Below are positions 39,372 through 48,200 of a DNA stretch of 64,000 nt, piece by piece. This DNA comes from Aureococcus anophagefferens (taxonomy: Eukaryota; Sar; Pelagophyceae; Pelagomonadales; Pelagomonadaceae), in contig NW_008705562.1 of assembly GCF_000186865.1 (NCBI RefSeq), positions 2,191,224-2,255,223 of the forward strand, given 5' to 3'. The notes below the pieces were generated by a model. That model did no database searches and was not told where the DNA came from. It worked only from the letters and a program-made list of their open reading frames with translations. The stretch's first letter is position 1; each line of letters begins with the position of its first letter. A program made the translations under genes and the position numbers.

Positions 39372-40098
39372 GCGCGGCGCCGCGAGGAAAAAAAAAAAAA
39401 AAACACTTCCGCCGCCGCCCGTCGACCTCACTCCCCCCCGCGACTCGGCGCCGTCCCCGCCCGTCGCCGCCCAGCCCCCCGCGTGGCGCGTCGTCGCGCG
39501 CCGGCCCAAGACCCACGAGACGCCGCTCGTCCCCACCCGTCCCGGCACCGTCCTCCTCGCCACCGATCCGCCCGTCTCACGCTCGCGGGGGGGCGCGCCC
39601 GCCCCGACAAGCACCCGGCTCCGGCGGACCCTCCTTTCGGGGGTCCGCGGAGCCGCGGGCGCGCCCATGCGACGTGAGACGCGGCTGCGGCCGCGACGCG
39701 AGGACACACCCGGGACCCCGCGGGACCCCGAGCGGCCCGCGCCCGACGCACGATTCCCCACCCAGAAGCTGGCACGCGACCGGGCCGGGGCGGCGCCGCA
39801 GCCGCGGCCCCCCCGGCGGCCCTTCGCGCCCGACCCCACAAGCACCCCACCACCCTTCTCTCCATCATACTCATTCCATTTCGATCTGTCTTCGGCGGGG
39901 TAAAGGCGCCTCGGAGGGCGCCGCGGCAGGGGGGTCGAGCGGATCCCGGCGGAGTCGGCGGGAGGCGTCCGACTGAATCGACGATTTTTGAGGCAAGATC
40001 GTGGAAATCCGATTCCGCCTCAGACGACCATTCACGCCGACGCCGCCACGGGGGAGGCATTAAAGTCACTCGCGTCGACTACACCCCCCCTGGATACG
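39372..40098. other. Intergenic region, GC-rich, with poly-A tract
   Basis: A run of 16 A at 39389-39404 lies just after the exchanger stop. The rest is C-rich with a small A/T-richer patch (39840-39900) and the leader of the BAR-like gene. No gene or repeat family was recognised. Confidence 0.5.
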
Positions 40099-41082
40099 AT
40101 GGGCGACCTCGAGAAGGAGTCGAGTCTGCGCGACTTCGAGGCCGCCGAGGACGGCGGCTGCCTCGCGCCCGGGCGCTTCCGCATGAGCGACTACCTCTCG
40201 GAGCTCGTGGGCGCGCAGGAGGTGACGAAGGACGAGGCCTACGACACGGCCGTCGCCGCGGTGCGGGGCCACGCGTCCGTCGTCCAGGCGTTGGCCAAGT
40301 CCGTCGCGGCGCGGACCAAGGCCGTCGTCGCGCTCGAGAAGTCGGCGGCGCCCGTGAAGGCGGGCGCCGCGGCCATGGAGCCGGCCCTCGTCGACGCCCT
40401 CGCGGCCTGGGCCGCGCCGAGCGAGGACCCCGCGGAGCCGCCGCCGACCGCGGCCGTCGAGGAGGCGTCGCGCGCGCTCGTGGGCGGCCTCCTCAACTAC
40501 GCGACGGACCTGCACAAGCTCAAGGCCAAGGTCGCCAAGGCGCGGACCAAGCAGCGCGAGAACATGGACCACTACGCGTCCAAGGTGCCCCGGCTCACGC
40601 GCGCCGTCGAGGCGGCGAAGCGGGAGAAGGCGCGCCGCGAGGCGCGCGCCGAGGCCGCCGCGGCCAAGGCCAAGGCCGAGGGCACGCCCGTCCCCGCGAC
40701 GTGCCACGCCTTCTACGAGTCGAGCGACGCGGACCAGGTCAAGGCTCTCGCCGACGCGGAGGACCGCCTCCGCCGCAACGAGAAGAAGCTCGAGGGCGCC
40801 AAAGGCGACTACGCGGCGACGAACGCGGCGGCCATCGCCGCGCTGACGTCCGCCGTCGCCGACTCGACGCCGGAGACGGTCCCGATCCTCAAGGACCTGC
40901 TCACCTACGAGGCCGACATCATCACGGCCATGCTCGCGTACGAGTCGCGCCTCGACGCCGCCGCCGCCGCGCTCCCGGAGTCCGAGGAGCCCGCGCGCGC
41001 CGAGCCCCCGGCGAAGCCGGACGCGGAGCCCGAGGCCGAAGAGGAGGAGACCAAGGAGGAGACCAAGACCGAGGGCGCGTGA
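40099..41082 (+). CDS. BAR-domain-like coiled-coil protein
   Basis: A single exon of 327 residues. The protein is almost wholly helical in character: three long amphipathic stretches (about 55-105, 125-215, 225-300) with KVAKARTKQRENMDHY and RLRRNEKKLEGAKGDY, followed by an acidic Glu/Lys tail. The length and the pattern of three long helices with basic patches fit a BAR domain, a dimer that senses or bends membranes in endocytosis and trafficking. The family assignment is by architecture only; no short signature is diagnostic, and a sorting-nexin-type or other coiled-coil protein is possible. ATG 40099 is the first in frame with good coding character. Confidence 0.5.
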   Translation: MGDLEKESSLRDFEAAEDGGCLAPGRFRMSDYLSELVGAQEVTKDEAYDTAVAAVRGHASVVQALAKSVAARTKAVVALEKSAAPVKAGAAAMEPALVDALAAWAAPSEDPAEPPPTAAVEEASRALVGGLLNYATDLHKLKAKVAKARTKQRENMDHYASKVPRLTRAVEAAKREKARREARAEAAAAKAKAEGTPVPATCHAFYESSDADQVKALADAEDRLRRNEKKLEGAKGDYAATNAAAIAALTSAVADSTPETVPILKDLLTYEADIITAMLAYESRLDAAAAALPESEEPARAEPPAKPDAEPEAEEEETKEETKTEGA

Positions 41083-41471
41083 AGGAACCGCGACGCCCGC
41101 CCGGCGCGCGCGCCGCGCCGCCGGCTTCGCGAGGCCCGGACCCCTCCCAAGAAACGTAACGCCTCGCGTACGCACGTGCTGAGAGGAGCTGCGAGTCTGC
41201 GACCGACGACCTCGAGCTCAGACGGCGAGGCCTACGGCGGCCGCGGGCAGCTCGCGACAGGGCTCGCGACCACCCCGGCCAAGCTCGCGAGGCCTTGCCA
41301 CAGCCACTTGCGCCGCGCACGGCGGCGACGCCCGCACCAAGTCGCGCGCCGCCTTGCGCGACGCAGCGTCCACGCGCCCGGATCTTCCGCGCGCGCGGCG
41401 CGGCGACGCCGCGGGGCACGACGGAGGCGATCGTTCACGCGAGAAACGTCGTAGGTCGCACCCGGCCGACC
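41083..41471. other. Intergenic region
   Basis: 389 bases of high GC sequence between the BAR-like gene and ANAPC13, presumably 3' UTR, promoter and leader. Short frames here look compositional. Nothing else seen. Confidence 0.4.
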
Positions 41472-41892
41472 ATGTCCGACAGCAACTACGCCAAGTCCAT
41501 CTGCAAGTGGCGGAAGATCAACGAGGTCGTCGACGACGCCTGGCTCGAGGACGCGCTCTCGGACGACGACGTCGAGATCCCCGGCGGCGACGTCTTCGCC
41601 GAGGAGGGCGCGTGCCCGGCGTCCCGCGTCGCGCGCCGAACCCCGTCCGATGATGTTATCCAAATATTTGCTACTCTCGACCGCGTTGCGTGACGACCAC
41701 ACTTTTTACACACCAAGATCGCTGAGGACCGAGCCCGTTCGCCGACCGCCGCGCGCCGCCGCCGCGCGCCGCCCTCGACCCCGTCCCCGCGCAGGCGAGC
41801 TCGACTCGGGCGACGTGCTCGAGGCGTCCAAAGAGGAGCGGTGGACGGACCTCGAGCTCGAGCAGGTCACGGGCGACGCGCCCCTAAGATAA
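41472..41892 (+). CDS. ANAPC13: Anaphase-promoting complex subunit 13 (two exons)
   Basis: Exons 41472-41607 and 41795-41892 give 77 residues, close to the roughly 74 of animal APC13. Exon 1 has INEVVDDAWLEDALSDDDVEIPG, matching the family's IDDAWREDKLPYEDVAIP block in spacing; exon 2 has ERWTDLELEQV, matching the KWTDLAL block. APC13 is a small clamp-like subunit stabilising TPR subunits of the APC/C ubiquitin ligase in mitosis. The intron (41608-41794) would be GC-AG in phase 1; a GT donor at 41611 does not keep frame. The last nine bases overlap the 3' end of the convergent aminotransferase gene. Confidence 0.78.
41608..41794 (+). other. ANAPC13 intron (GC-AG, predicted)
   Basis: The 187-base segment contains an AT-rich centre (GTTATCCAAATATTTGC) and ends CCCCGCGCAG. 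Phase 1 joins G+GC to give EEGELDSG. No match to the introner core is visible. Confidence 0.6.
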
Positions 41893-43104
41893 CGTAAAGG
41901 CGGGGTCCGCGAGCCGCTCGCACGCGGCGCGGAGGCGCGCGCAGGCCCTGGCGTAGGCGGCGGGCTCGAGGTTCGCGTAGCAGACGCGGACGTGGCCCGG
42001 GAGGCCGCAGGCGGCGCCCGGGATCGCGGCGACGCCGTGGGCGTCCACGAGCCACTCGACGACCTTCTCGTCGTCGGCGCAGTGGCGCGGCAGCGCGACG
42101 AGGAGGTAGATGGCGCCGTCGCCGCCGCGGACCGCGTTTTCGCCGAGCGGCGCGAGCGCTTCCAGTATATCCCGCTTCTGGTGCGCGACGAGGCCCGCGA
42201 CGCGGTCCGCGACGTAGGCGTCGCCGCCCTCCAGCGCCGCCAGCGCGACGCGCTGGCTCGCCTGGGACGCGCAGATGGCGACCGTGTCCTGCGCCTTGAG
42301 CAAGGCGGGCCCGAGCGCGGGCGGGTGCGCGACGTAGCCCACGCGCCAGCCCATCATGCCGTAGGCCTTGGAGAAGGAGAAGAGGTTGACCACGTGGTCG
42401 CCCTCGACGCAGGCGTGGGGCTCGCCGTAGGCGAAGAGCTCGTACGTGTTGTCGACGACGAGCCAAGCGCCGCGCGCCGCGCAGAGGCCCGCGACCTCGT
42501 CGAGGAGCGCCTTCGGGATCATCGTGCCCGTGGGGTTGCCCGGGTTCACCAGCACGACGACCTTGGGAGGCTTGGCGCCGTCGAGGGCCGCCGTCAGAGC
42601 CGCGACGTCGGGGAGGAGCTCGTCGGTCATCGCCGGGAGCAGCGCTTCCACTCCCAACATCTGCAGCTGCATGAGGTGGTTGAAGTAGTAGGGCCGGAAG
42701 AGCAGCGCCGCGTCGCCGGCGTCGAGCAGCGCCAGGCAGACGTTCGCGAAGGCCTGGTTGCAGCCGGACGTGACCATGACGTCCGAGTTCGCGAGCGCGT
42801 TCTTTACCTCTAACTTCCTCCCGAGCGCGGCGACGAGCGCCGGGTACCCCTCGTCGTCGCCGTAGCCGTGCGTCGCCGGGTCGTCGAGGGCCGCCTTCGC
42901 CGCCTCCAGCGACGCCGGCGGCGGCAGCCAGTGGACGATGCCTTGCGCCAGCGACGCCACGTCCTTGCCGCGCGTCAGGCGCTGCATGTTCACGATGACC
43001 GGCGCGTCCGTCGCCGCCATGGTCTTGGAGACGGACGGAGCCATGCTCGCGAAAGCGCGGGACAAGAGCGGCGCTGTCGCGAGGTAGCGGAGCGTCGGCC
43101 GCAT
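41884..43104 (-). CDS. PLP-dependent aminotransferase, class I/II
   Basis: A single exon of 406 residues. Class I aminotransferase landmarks are all present: ALAQGI-type entry (SLAQGIVHWLPPP), TSGCNQAF, VVLVNPGNPTGTMIP, the DNTYELF Asp/Tyr pair, and the PLP lysine in SFSKAYGMMGWRVGY (about residue 244), with the C-terminal Arg in HVRVCYA. It would transfer an amino group between an amino acid and a 2-oxo acid; substrate cannot be told (kynurenine/methionine/aspartate-like enzymes are all possible). The first 20 residues (Arg, Leu, Ala, Ser; no acidic residues) look like a mitochondrial or plastid presequence. ATG 43104 is preferred over the upstream TTG. Its last bases overlap ANAPC13 on the other strand. 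Confidence 0.87.
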   Translation of the reverse strand: MRPTLRYLATAPLLSRAFASMAPSVSKTMAATDAPVIVNMQRLTRGKDVASLAQGIVHWLPPPASLEAAKAALDDPATHGYGDDEGYPALVAALGRKLEVKNALANSDVMVTSGCNQAFANVCLALLDAGDAALLFRPYYFNHLMQLQMLGVEALLPAMTDELLPDVAALTAALDGAKPPKVVVLVNPGNPTGTMIPKALLDEVAGLCAARGAWLVVDNTYELFAYGEPHACVEGDHVVNLFSFSKAYGMMGWRVGYVAHPPALGPALLKAQDTVAICASQASQRVALAALEGGDAYVADRVAGLVAHQKRDILEALAPLGENAVRGGDGAIYLLVALPRHCADDEKVVEWLVDAHGVAAIPGAACGLPGHVRVCYANLEPAAYARACARLRAACERLADPAFTLS

Positions 43105-43403
43105 GCGAGAGAGCTCGATTTGCCACAATTGAGCTCGTGATGCCGTAAACAACGACTCCGTTACCTATTTACTTTGCAATGTTGCTTTTCATCGTTGCCC
43201 TTCTGCAAATAAAAGCTCGAAAAGTTGTATTTTTTGGAGCATGCCCGAGGGCATTTTGGCGTTCGGGGCTGCCTGGAGGCGGCCCATCGGCGCGCGGAAT
43301 CACCACCTCTCGGCGTCATATGCTCGCGCCTGAATTATACACTGCAACAAAGCTAAGCCGGCCCGAGGCGGCGGCGGCGGGCGCATCGTTCGCGAACCGA
43401 GCC

Positions 43404-44582
43404 ATGGCGGACGCGTTGGTGCCTTCGACAGCACCCAGCCCGCTCGCACACACCATCGACGGAGCGCGGTCCTCGCGGCACGCATCATCGCGGAAGCGCG
43501 CGGCGCCCGCCGGCGAGCCCCGCGCGCCGCGGCCCGCGCCGGCGCTGCCGACCGCGTCGTCGTCCGCGGCGGCCGAGGCCGCGCGCGACGCGGAGATCGA
43601 CGCGTATCTGCGGAGCCGCGTGCCGGCCTTCGACGACGACGCAGGAGCTCGTCGTAAACGCCGGGCGCGCTCCCGCCGGCGGGACGGCGGCGGCGGCGGC
43701 GGCGGCTCGGGCGAGTCGGACGACGACGGCGCCATGGATCTGCGCGTCGCCGGCGTCGTTCCCGGCGGCCCTTCGACGCCCGCGCGACCCGCCACCGCGC
43801 GCAGGTTGTTGGCCGAGGCCGCGGAGGTCCTCGGTTCGGCCGCGTCGATGTCCGAGCGGGAGAGCGGCGCGGCGGCGCGCGGCGGCGCGCGCGCGCCGAG
43901 CCCGGCGCCGGACCCCGACTACGCCGACGGCTCGACCTTCGAGGACGAGGCCGCCGCGGTGCTCCTCGACGTCTCGGGCATGTCGCGCGCCGCGGCGGGC
44001 GGCCGGTCGCTCCCGGNNNNNNNNNNNNNNNNNNNNNNNNNNNNNNNNNNNNNNNNNNNNNNNNNNTGGCGCGCGCGGCCGCGGCCGGCCGCGCCCGCCT
44101 CGCGGGCGCCGCGCCGCACCCCTGGCGCCGCCGCGGGACAGCGCCGACTCCGACGCCGAGGCGCAGCAGGACAACCGCGGCAAGTACCACTGCGGCGCCT
44201 GCGGGAAGATCAAGACGAACCACGTCTGCCCCTTCAAGTCGCTGCCTTTCCAGCGGTCCATATGCATCCAGGTGCCGTCTCCCGTCCTCCATCCCCGCGC
44301 GCGCCGACGCGCCCCGCTCCCGCGCAGACGGACGCGATCTTCGCGACGTGCGTCGTCGCGAAGAAGGGCGGCGCCGCGGCGCCGCGGGGCAAGAAGCCGC
44401 CGACGGAGACGCAGGCCCTCGCCTGCGTGCCCAAGCCCGGCGACAAAATCATCGTCGTCGGCGGCAGGCGCCCCGGCCTCGAGAGGAAGAAGCACGCGGA
44501 CTTGCACCGCCGGGTCGGGGCCGCCGCGGCGGTCGGCGTCGTCGCGGGCCCGGCGACGGCGACGGTCGGGGGCGACTACTAG
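43404..44582 (+). CDS. Unknown nuclear-type protein with C-x2-C...H-x-C zinc motif
   Basis: The N-terminal 200 residues are Ala/Arg/Gly-rich and disordered, with a basic KRRARSRRR patch suggesting nuclear location. After a 50-N gap, a frame with YHCGACGKIKTNHVC (a C-x2-C...H-x-C zinc knuckle; 44185-44230) continues to 44271; a 56-base GT-AG intron (44272-44327) joins it to an end segment with TDAIFATCVVAKKG and a KIIVVGGRRPG stretch. The upstream and downstream frames differ across the gap, so the gap length is not real or an intron lies inside. Similar short zinc knuckles occur in many stramenopile proteins; no function is assigned. Confidence 0.5.
   Translation: MADALVPSTAPSPLAHTIDGARSSRHASSRKRAAPAGEPRAPRPAPALPTASSSAAAEAARDAEIDAYLRSRVPAFDDDAGARRKRRARSRRRDGGGGGGGSGESDDDGAMDLRVAGVVPGGPSTPARPATARRLLAEAAEVLGSAASMSERESGAAARGGARAPSPAPDPDYADGSTFEDEAAAVLLDVSGMSRAAAGGRSLPXXXXXXXXXXXXXXXXXWRARPRPAAPASRAPRRTPGAAAGQRRLRRRGAAGQPRQVPLRRLREDQDEPRLPLQVAAFPAVHMHPGAVSRPPSPRAPTRPAPAQTDAIFATCVVAKKGGAAAPRGKKPPTETQALACVPKPGDKIIVVGGRRPGLERKKHADLHRRVGAAAAVGVVAGPATATVGGDY
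44017..44066. other. Assembly gap (50 N)
   Basis: A fixed-size run of 50 N, typical of a placeholder of unknown length, inside the zinc-knuckle gene. Confidence 0.99.
44272..44327 (+). other. Intron in the zinc-knuckle gene
   Basis: 56 bases, GTGCCGTC to CCGCTCCCGCGCAG, phase 0. Splicing joins SICIQ to TDAIFATC and moves from the frame with the zinc motif to the frame that ends at 44582. Confidence 0.65.
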
Positions 44583-44925
44583 AGGCTCGGAATTCGGCTT
44601 CCGCCGGCGCCGTATGTGTCCTCGACGGGCGATTCGTGTCCGTCGGGAGCGCGGGGCTAGGCGCCGAGGAGGAGGCACTTGAGGAGGCCTAGTCAAGTAG
44701 GAGGCCGAAACGGACTCGCCAACGGGCCGCGGTGAGCTCCACTCGAGCGGACAAGGCCCAGGCACGACGCTTCGCGACGCCGAACGCCGCGCGCAACACC
44801 CCCGTGCGCCGACCGCTGCGCCGCCGAACCATCCATCGCGCCGATCGCTGCGCCTCCATCGCGCCGACCGCTGCGCCTCCATCGCGCCGACCGCTGCGCC
44901 GCCGCACCGCAAACACAAAAGCCTC
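44583..44925. other. Intergenic region with short tandem repeat
   Basis: 343 bases between the zinc-knuckle stop and the RING gene ATG. The right third is a tandem repeat (listed separately) that would lie in the RING leader. Nothing else seen. Confidence 0.4.
44808..44908 (+). repeat. Four degenerate 23-24-base tandem repeats before the RING gene
   Basis: The unit CATCGCGCCGACCGCTGCGC recurs at about 44836, 44858 and 44880, with a partial earlier copy at 44808. It lies immediately upstream of the RING start codon, probably in the 5' UTR or promoter. Confidence 0.8.
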
Positions 44926-45441
44926 ATGGAGGAGGGCGCCTCGGCCCGGTGCCCCATCTGCCTCCAGGACTGCGACCTGTCGCCGGCCTCGAAGCCCGGG
45001 CGGCGCGCCGTCGTCGTCACGCACTGCTCGCACGCGTTCCACATGGGCTGCCTCGCGGAGCACTACGGACACAACACCTCCGCGCGGTGCCCGATCTGCC
45101 GCTCGGACCTCGGCCGCTCGGAGCTCGTGTCGCCGACGCCGGCGGAGGCGCCCCGGGACCTCGACGCGGTCATGCGCTGCGAGTCGCTCCGGGGCCAGAT
45201 CGTCACGCTCATCGGCGCGTGCGTGAACCAGGCGCTCCGCGCGGACCGGCGGCGCATGATCTGCTTCGCCTGCTTCGGCATCGCGAGCACCTGGAGCTGG
45301 CTCAACCAGATGGAGCACGAGTCCGCGCGGCGGGTCCGCGCGGTCCAGATGGAGCTCGCGCGCGTGGACCGCGTCAACCAGGACCTCCGCAGGATCGTCG
45401 CGTCCTTCCCCTTCGGGGCGCTCTTCCGACCTAAGCATTAG
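44926..45441 (+). CDS. RING-finger protein, probable E3 ubiquitin ligase
   Basis: A single exon of 171 residues. The N-terminus is a RING-H2-like domain: ARCPICLQDC, then VVTHCSHAFHMGCLAEHY and SARCPICRSDL, providing the eight metal ligands. The rest is helical, with a hydrophobic stretch (ICFACFGIASTWSWL, about 107-121) that could be a weak membrane anchor or a helix core, followed by a charged coiled coil. Such proteins recruit E2 enzymes to ubiquitinate substrates; the substrate is unknown. Its last 11 bases overlap the 3' end of the SEN1-like gene on the other strand. Confidence 0.8.
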   Translation: MEEGASARCPICLQDCDLSPASKPGRRAVVVTHCSHAFHMGCLAEHYGHNTSARCPICRSDLGRSELVSPTPAEAPRDLDAVMRCESLRGQIVTLIGACVNQALRADRRRMICFACFGIASTWSWLNQMEHESARRVRAVQMELARVDRVNQDLRRIVASFPFGALFRPKH

Positions 45442-45581
45442 CTAGGACGTCGGCGTCCTCGTCGACGGCCTTGCCGTTCCGCCGCTTGGGCTTGCACGTG
45501 AGCGAGTCCGCGCGCGGCCGCTTCGGCGGCGCGACGTTCGCGACGACGGACTCCGGGAGCGCGTTCCGCGCGTTCCGGCAG

Positions 45582-45618
<37 letters not shown>

Positions 45619-47932
45619 CGGAGCCGCGGCGCGCGGACAGGGGCCGGTCGAGTTTGTCGTCCGCCCTCGGCGACCGGGACCGGGACCGGGACCGCTTGCC
45701 GCCGTGCTTGGAGCTCCGCTCGCCGCCGCCCGAGTCGCGGCCGCCCGCGGTCGCGAACTCCCCGGGCAGGGACCGGTGCGCGTGGTAGGCGCCGAGCCGC
45801 TGCGCGGCGTTGAGGACGTCCTTCCAGTCGCCGTTCTGTTTGAGCGTCGCGCCGTGGCCGACGACCCAGCAGCCGAGGCGCGCGCGGCTGAGGAGCACGT
45901 TGAGCCGGTTCCGGTCCTTGAGGAAGCCGATGGTCTGGGGCCGGTCCTTCTTCCCGCAGGCGGGCGCGCGGACGCAGGACACGAGCACGAGGTCCTTCTC
46001 GCGCCCCTGGAACGCGTCGACCGTCGCGACCTCGACCTTGGCCGCCGCGGCGCGCAAAGGCCCCGGGAGCGCCCCGAGCCTGTCGCGGAGCGCGTGCGTC
46101 TGCGCCTTGTAGGCCGCGATGACCGCGACGTGCAGCTCCGGCGCTCTGGCCAGCACGACCTCCAGGATCCGCGCGACGAACTCGACCTCGGCGCCGTTCG
46201 CGTAGGACGCGGCGCGCGAGACGACCGTGCCGTAGGCGACGTCGTGGAAGGCCAGGTGGTCGCCGAACCAGGGGTTCGCCGCGACGAGCGCCGGCGGGAG
46301 CGCGTGGCTCTCGGGTGTCACGACGTCCGCCGAGCGCAGGCGCCCGTGGTAGAAGACGTCGCTCACGACGGCGCAGAGGTCGCGGTGCATGCGGTACTGC
46401 GTCTGCAGCATGTCCGCGCGCCGACCGCCGCGCCAGAGCCGCTCGAAGAGCGACTGGCCGAAGCCCCGGTCCCGCGTCTTCGGCGACAGCAGCGTCGCCG
46501 AGAGCTGGTCCGGGTCGCCGACGAGGACGACGCGCCTCGGGCCGTACTTGAGCGGGATCAGCGTCGACGTCTCGACGGCCTGCGCCGCCTCGTCGACGAT
46601 GAGGGCGTCGAAGAGCGCCGACGGGGCCAGGCGCTCCGCGGCGTCGACGAGCGCCGCGCAGCCGCAGCCGCTCAGCGTCGCGAGGACGACGTCGCACCGC
46701 GCGAGCGCGGCCGCGCGCCGCTCGCCGAGCCCCTTCTTCTTCTCGCCCTCGGCCGCCGCCTCCGCGAGCCGGTCGAGCGTGAACGGCTCCAGCACCTCGA
46801 GCCCGTCGGCCGCGACCTTGTCGTCGCGGCGCTGGCCGCCGACGACGCCGACGCGGCAGATCCTGATATCGCGCCGTTGGCCGTCGGGCCCGAGCACGCC
46901 GTCCGTGTGCAGCCGGAGCGCGACCTCGTCGACGGCCGCGTTCGACGGCGCGGCGATGAGGAGCCGGCGGCTCGGCGGCTTGGCCGCGCGGACCGCGCCG
47001 CGGCCGCGGCCGCTGAGCGAGCCGCCGACGGCGATCCTCGTGCCGCCGCCCCGGCCGCGGCCGGGCAGCATGCCGCCGCGCGCGGGCCGCGCCGGGGCGA
47101 CGGCGTCGTCGCCGAAGAGCAGCGCCGAGACCATGCCGCCGATGGTCTTGGTCTTGCCCGTGCCCGGCGGGCCCTGGACGAGCGCGTAGGGTTCGGCCGT
47201 CGCCGCGGCGGCGATGGCCTGGAACTGCGAATCGTTGTGCCCGTGCTCGAGCTCGGCCCAGAGGGCGGCGGGCGCCCGCGCCGGCGGCGGCGCCGCCGAT
47301 GGCGCCACCTTCTTGGCGAGGAGCGGGTCCCGGAGCCGCGACGGCAGGCCCTCGAGCGCCGCCAGCGCCCGGTACTCGCGGACCGCGGTGAGCGCGTCGC
47401 CGACGACGGCGAAGTCGAAGTCGCCGGCGCGCGGTCCGTCCTTGGCGAGGAAGGCGACGCGCGCCGCGCTCTTGGCGCCCCGCTTCCCGCCGCGCGCGTC
47501 GGTCTCGTGGACGACGAAGCCAAAGTACCGCGCCTTGCCGTCGCGCGCGGCGACGACCGTGCCCTCGCCCCAGTCGCCCGGCGCGCTGCCGCCGCCGTGG
47601 CGCCGCCGATCGCCGCCCTTCGCTTCGCTCACGCTGAAGAACAGCAGCGCGTCGCGCGTAGTAGGGGACGTCGCGACGCAGCGGCGCGACGCCGCGACGG
47701 GCCGCGCGGCGCGCTGCCGCTCCTCGCGGAGCCCCGCGAGCGCCTCCTCGAGGACGTGCGGCTGCAGGATGTCAAAGGCCTCCCGCGCGCTCCCGTAGCC
47801 GCTGCCGCGCGGCACCTCCGGCAGCGGCCGGCGCTCGGACGGCAGCTCGTCGGCGCCCTGATGCTCGAGAAAGTCCCTTATGAAGCGCAGGTAGCACGGC
47901 CGCCACTCTTTGGTGGCCCAGTCGTTCGACAT
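45431..47932 (-). CDS. SEN1/senataxin-type superfamily 1 RNA/DNA helicase
   Basis: A single exon of 833 residues. Helicase motifs in order: Q-like NDSQFQAI, Walker A VQGPPGTGKTKTI (about 254), APSNAAVDE (Ia), DALIVDEAAQAVE (II, DEAA type, about 444), LVGDPDQLSATLLS (III), MLQTQYRMH (IV), VATVDAFQGREKD (V) and RLNVLLSRARLGCWVVG (VI). This is the Upf1-like SF1B group; the long N-terminus and motif details point to SEN1/senataxin, which unwinds RNA:DNA hybrids in transcription termination. The C-terminal 130 residues are Arg/Ser/Pro-rich and probably nuclear targeting. The protein is shorter than yeast or human relatives, which have large N-terminal extensions. A different Upf1-like helicase cannot be excluded. 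Confidence 0.85.
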
Positions 47933-48200
47933 TTTCCTTGCTACTAGCCCGTGCGTTGCAAACTACACCGGCACCTCGCCCATCGTCGAGTCACGCGACG
48001 CTTCATCGTCGCCGCATCGTCGGCGGCATCCGCTGTGGCAAGCGCTCGCGCCGCCACCCGCACGGTCGCGCGCGTCGTCGACGGCGAGACCACCGACGAG
48101 TTCGGGGGCTCCGCTCGTGCCGTCGAGCTCTCCTACGAAAAGTCCATCGCGGCGGCCCGGCTCGTCCGGGGTCGTGGCCTTCCTCGCGAGCCACGCGACG

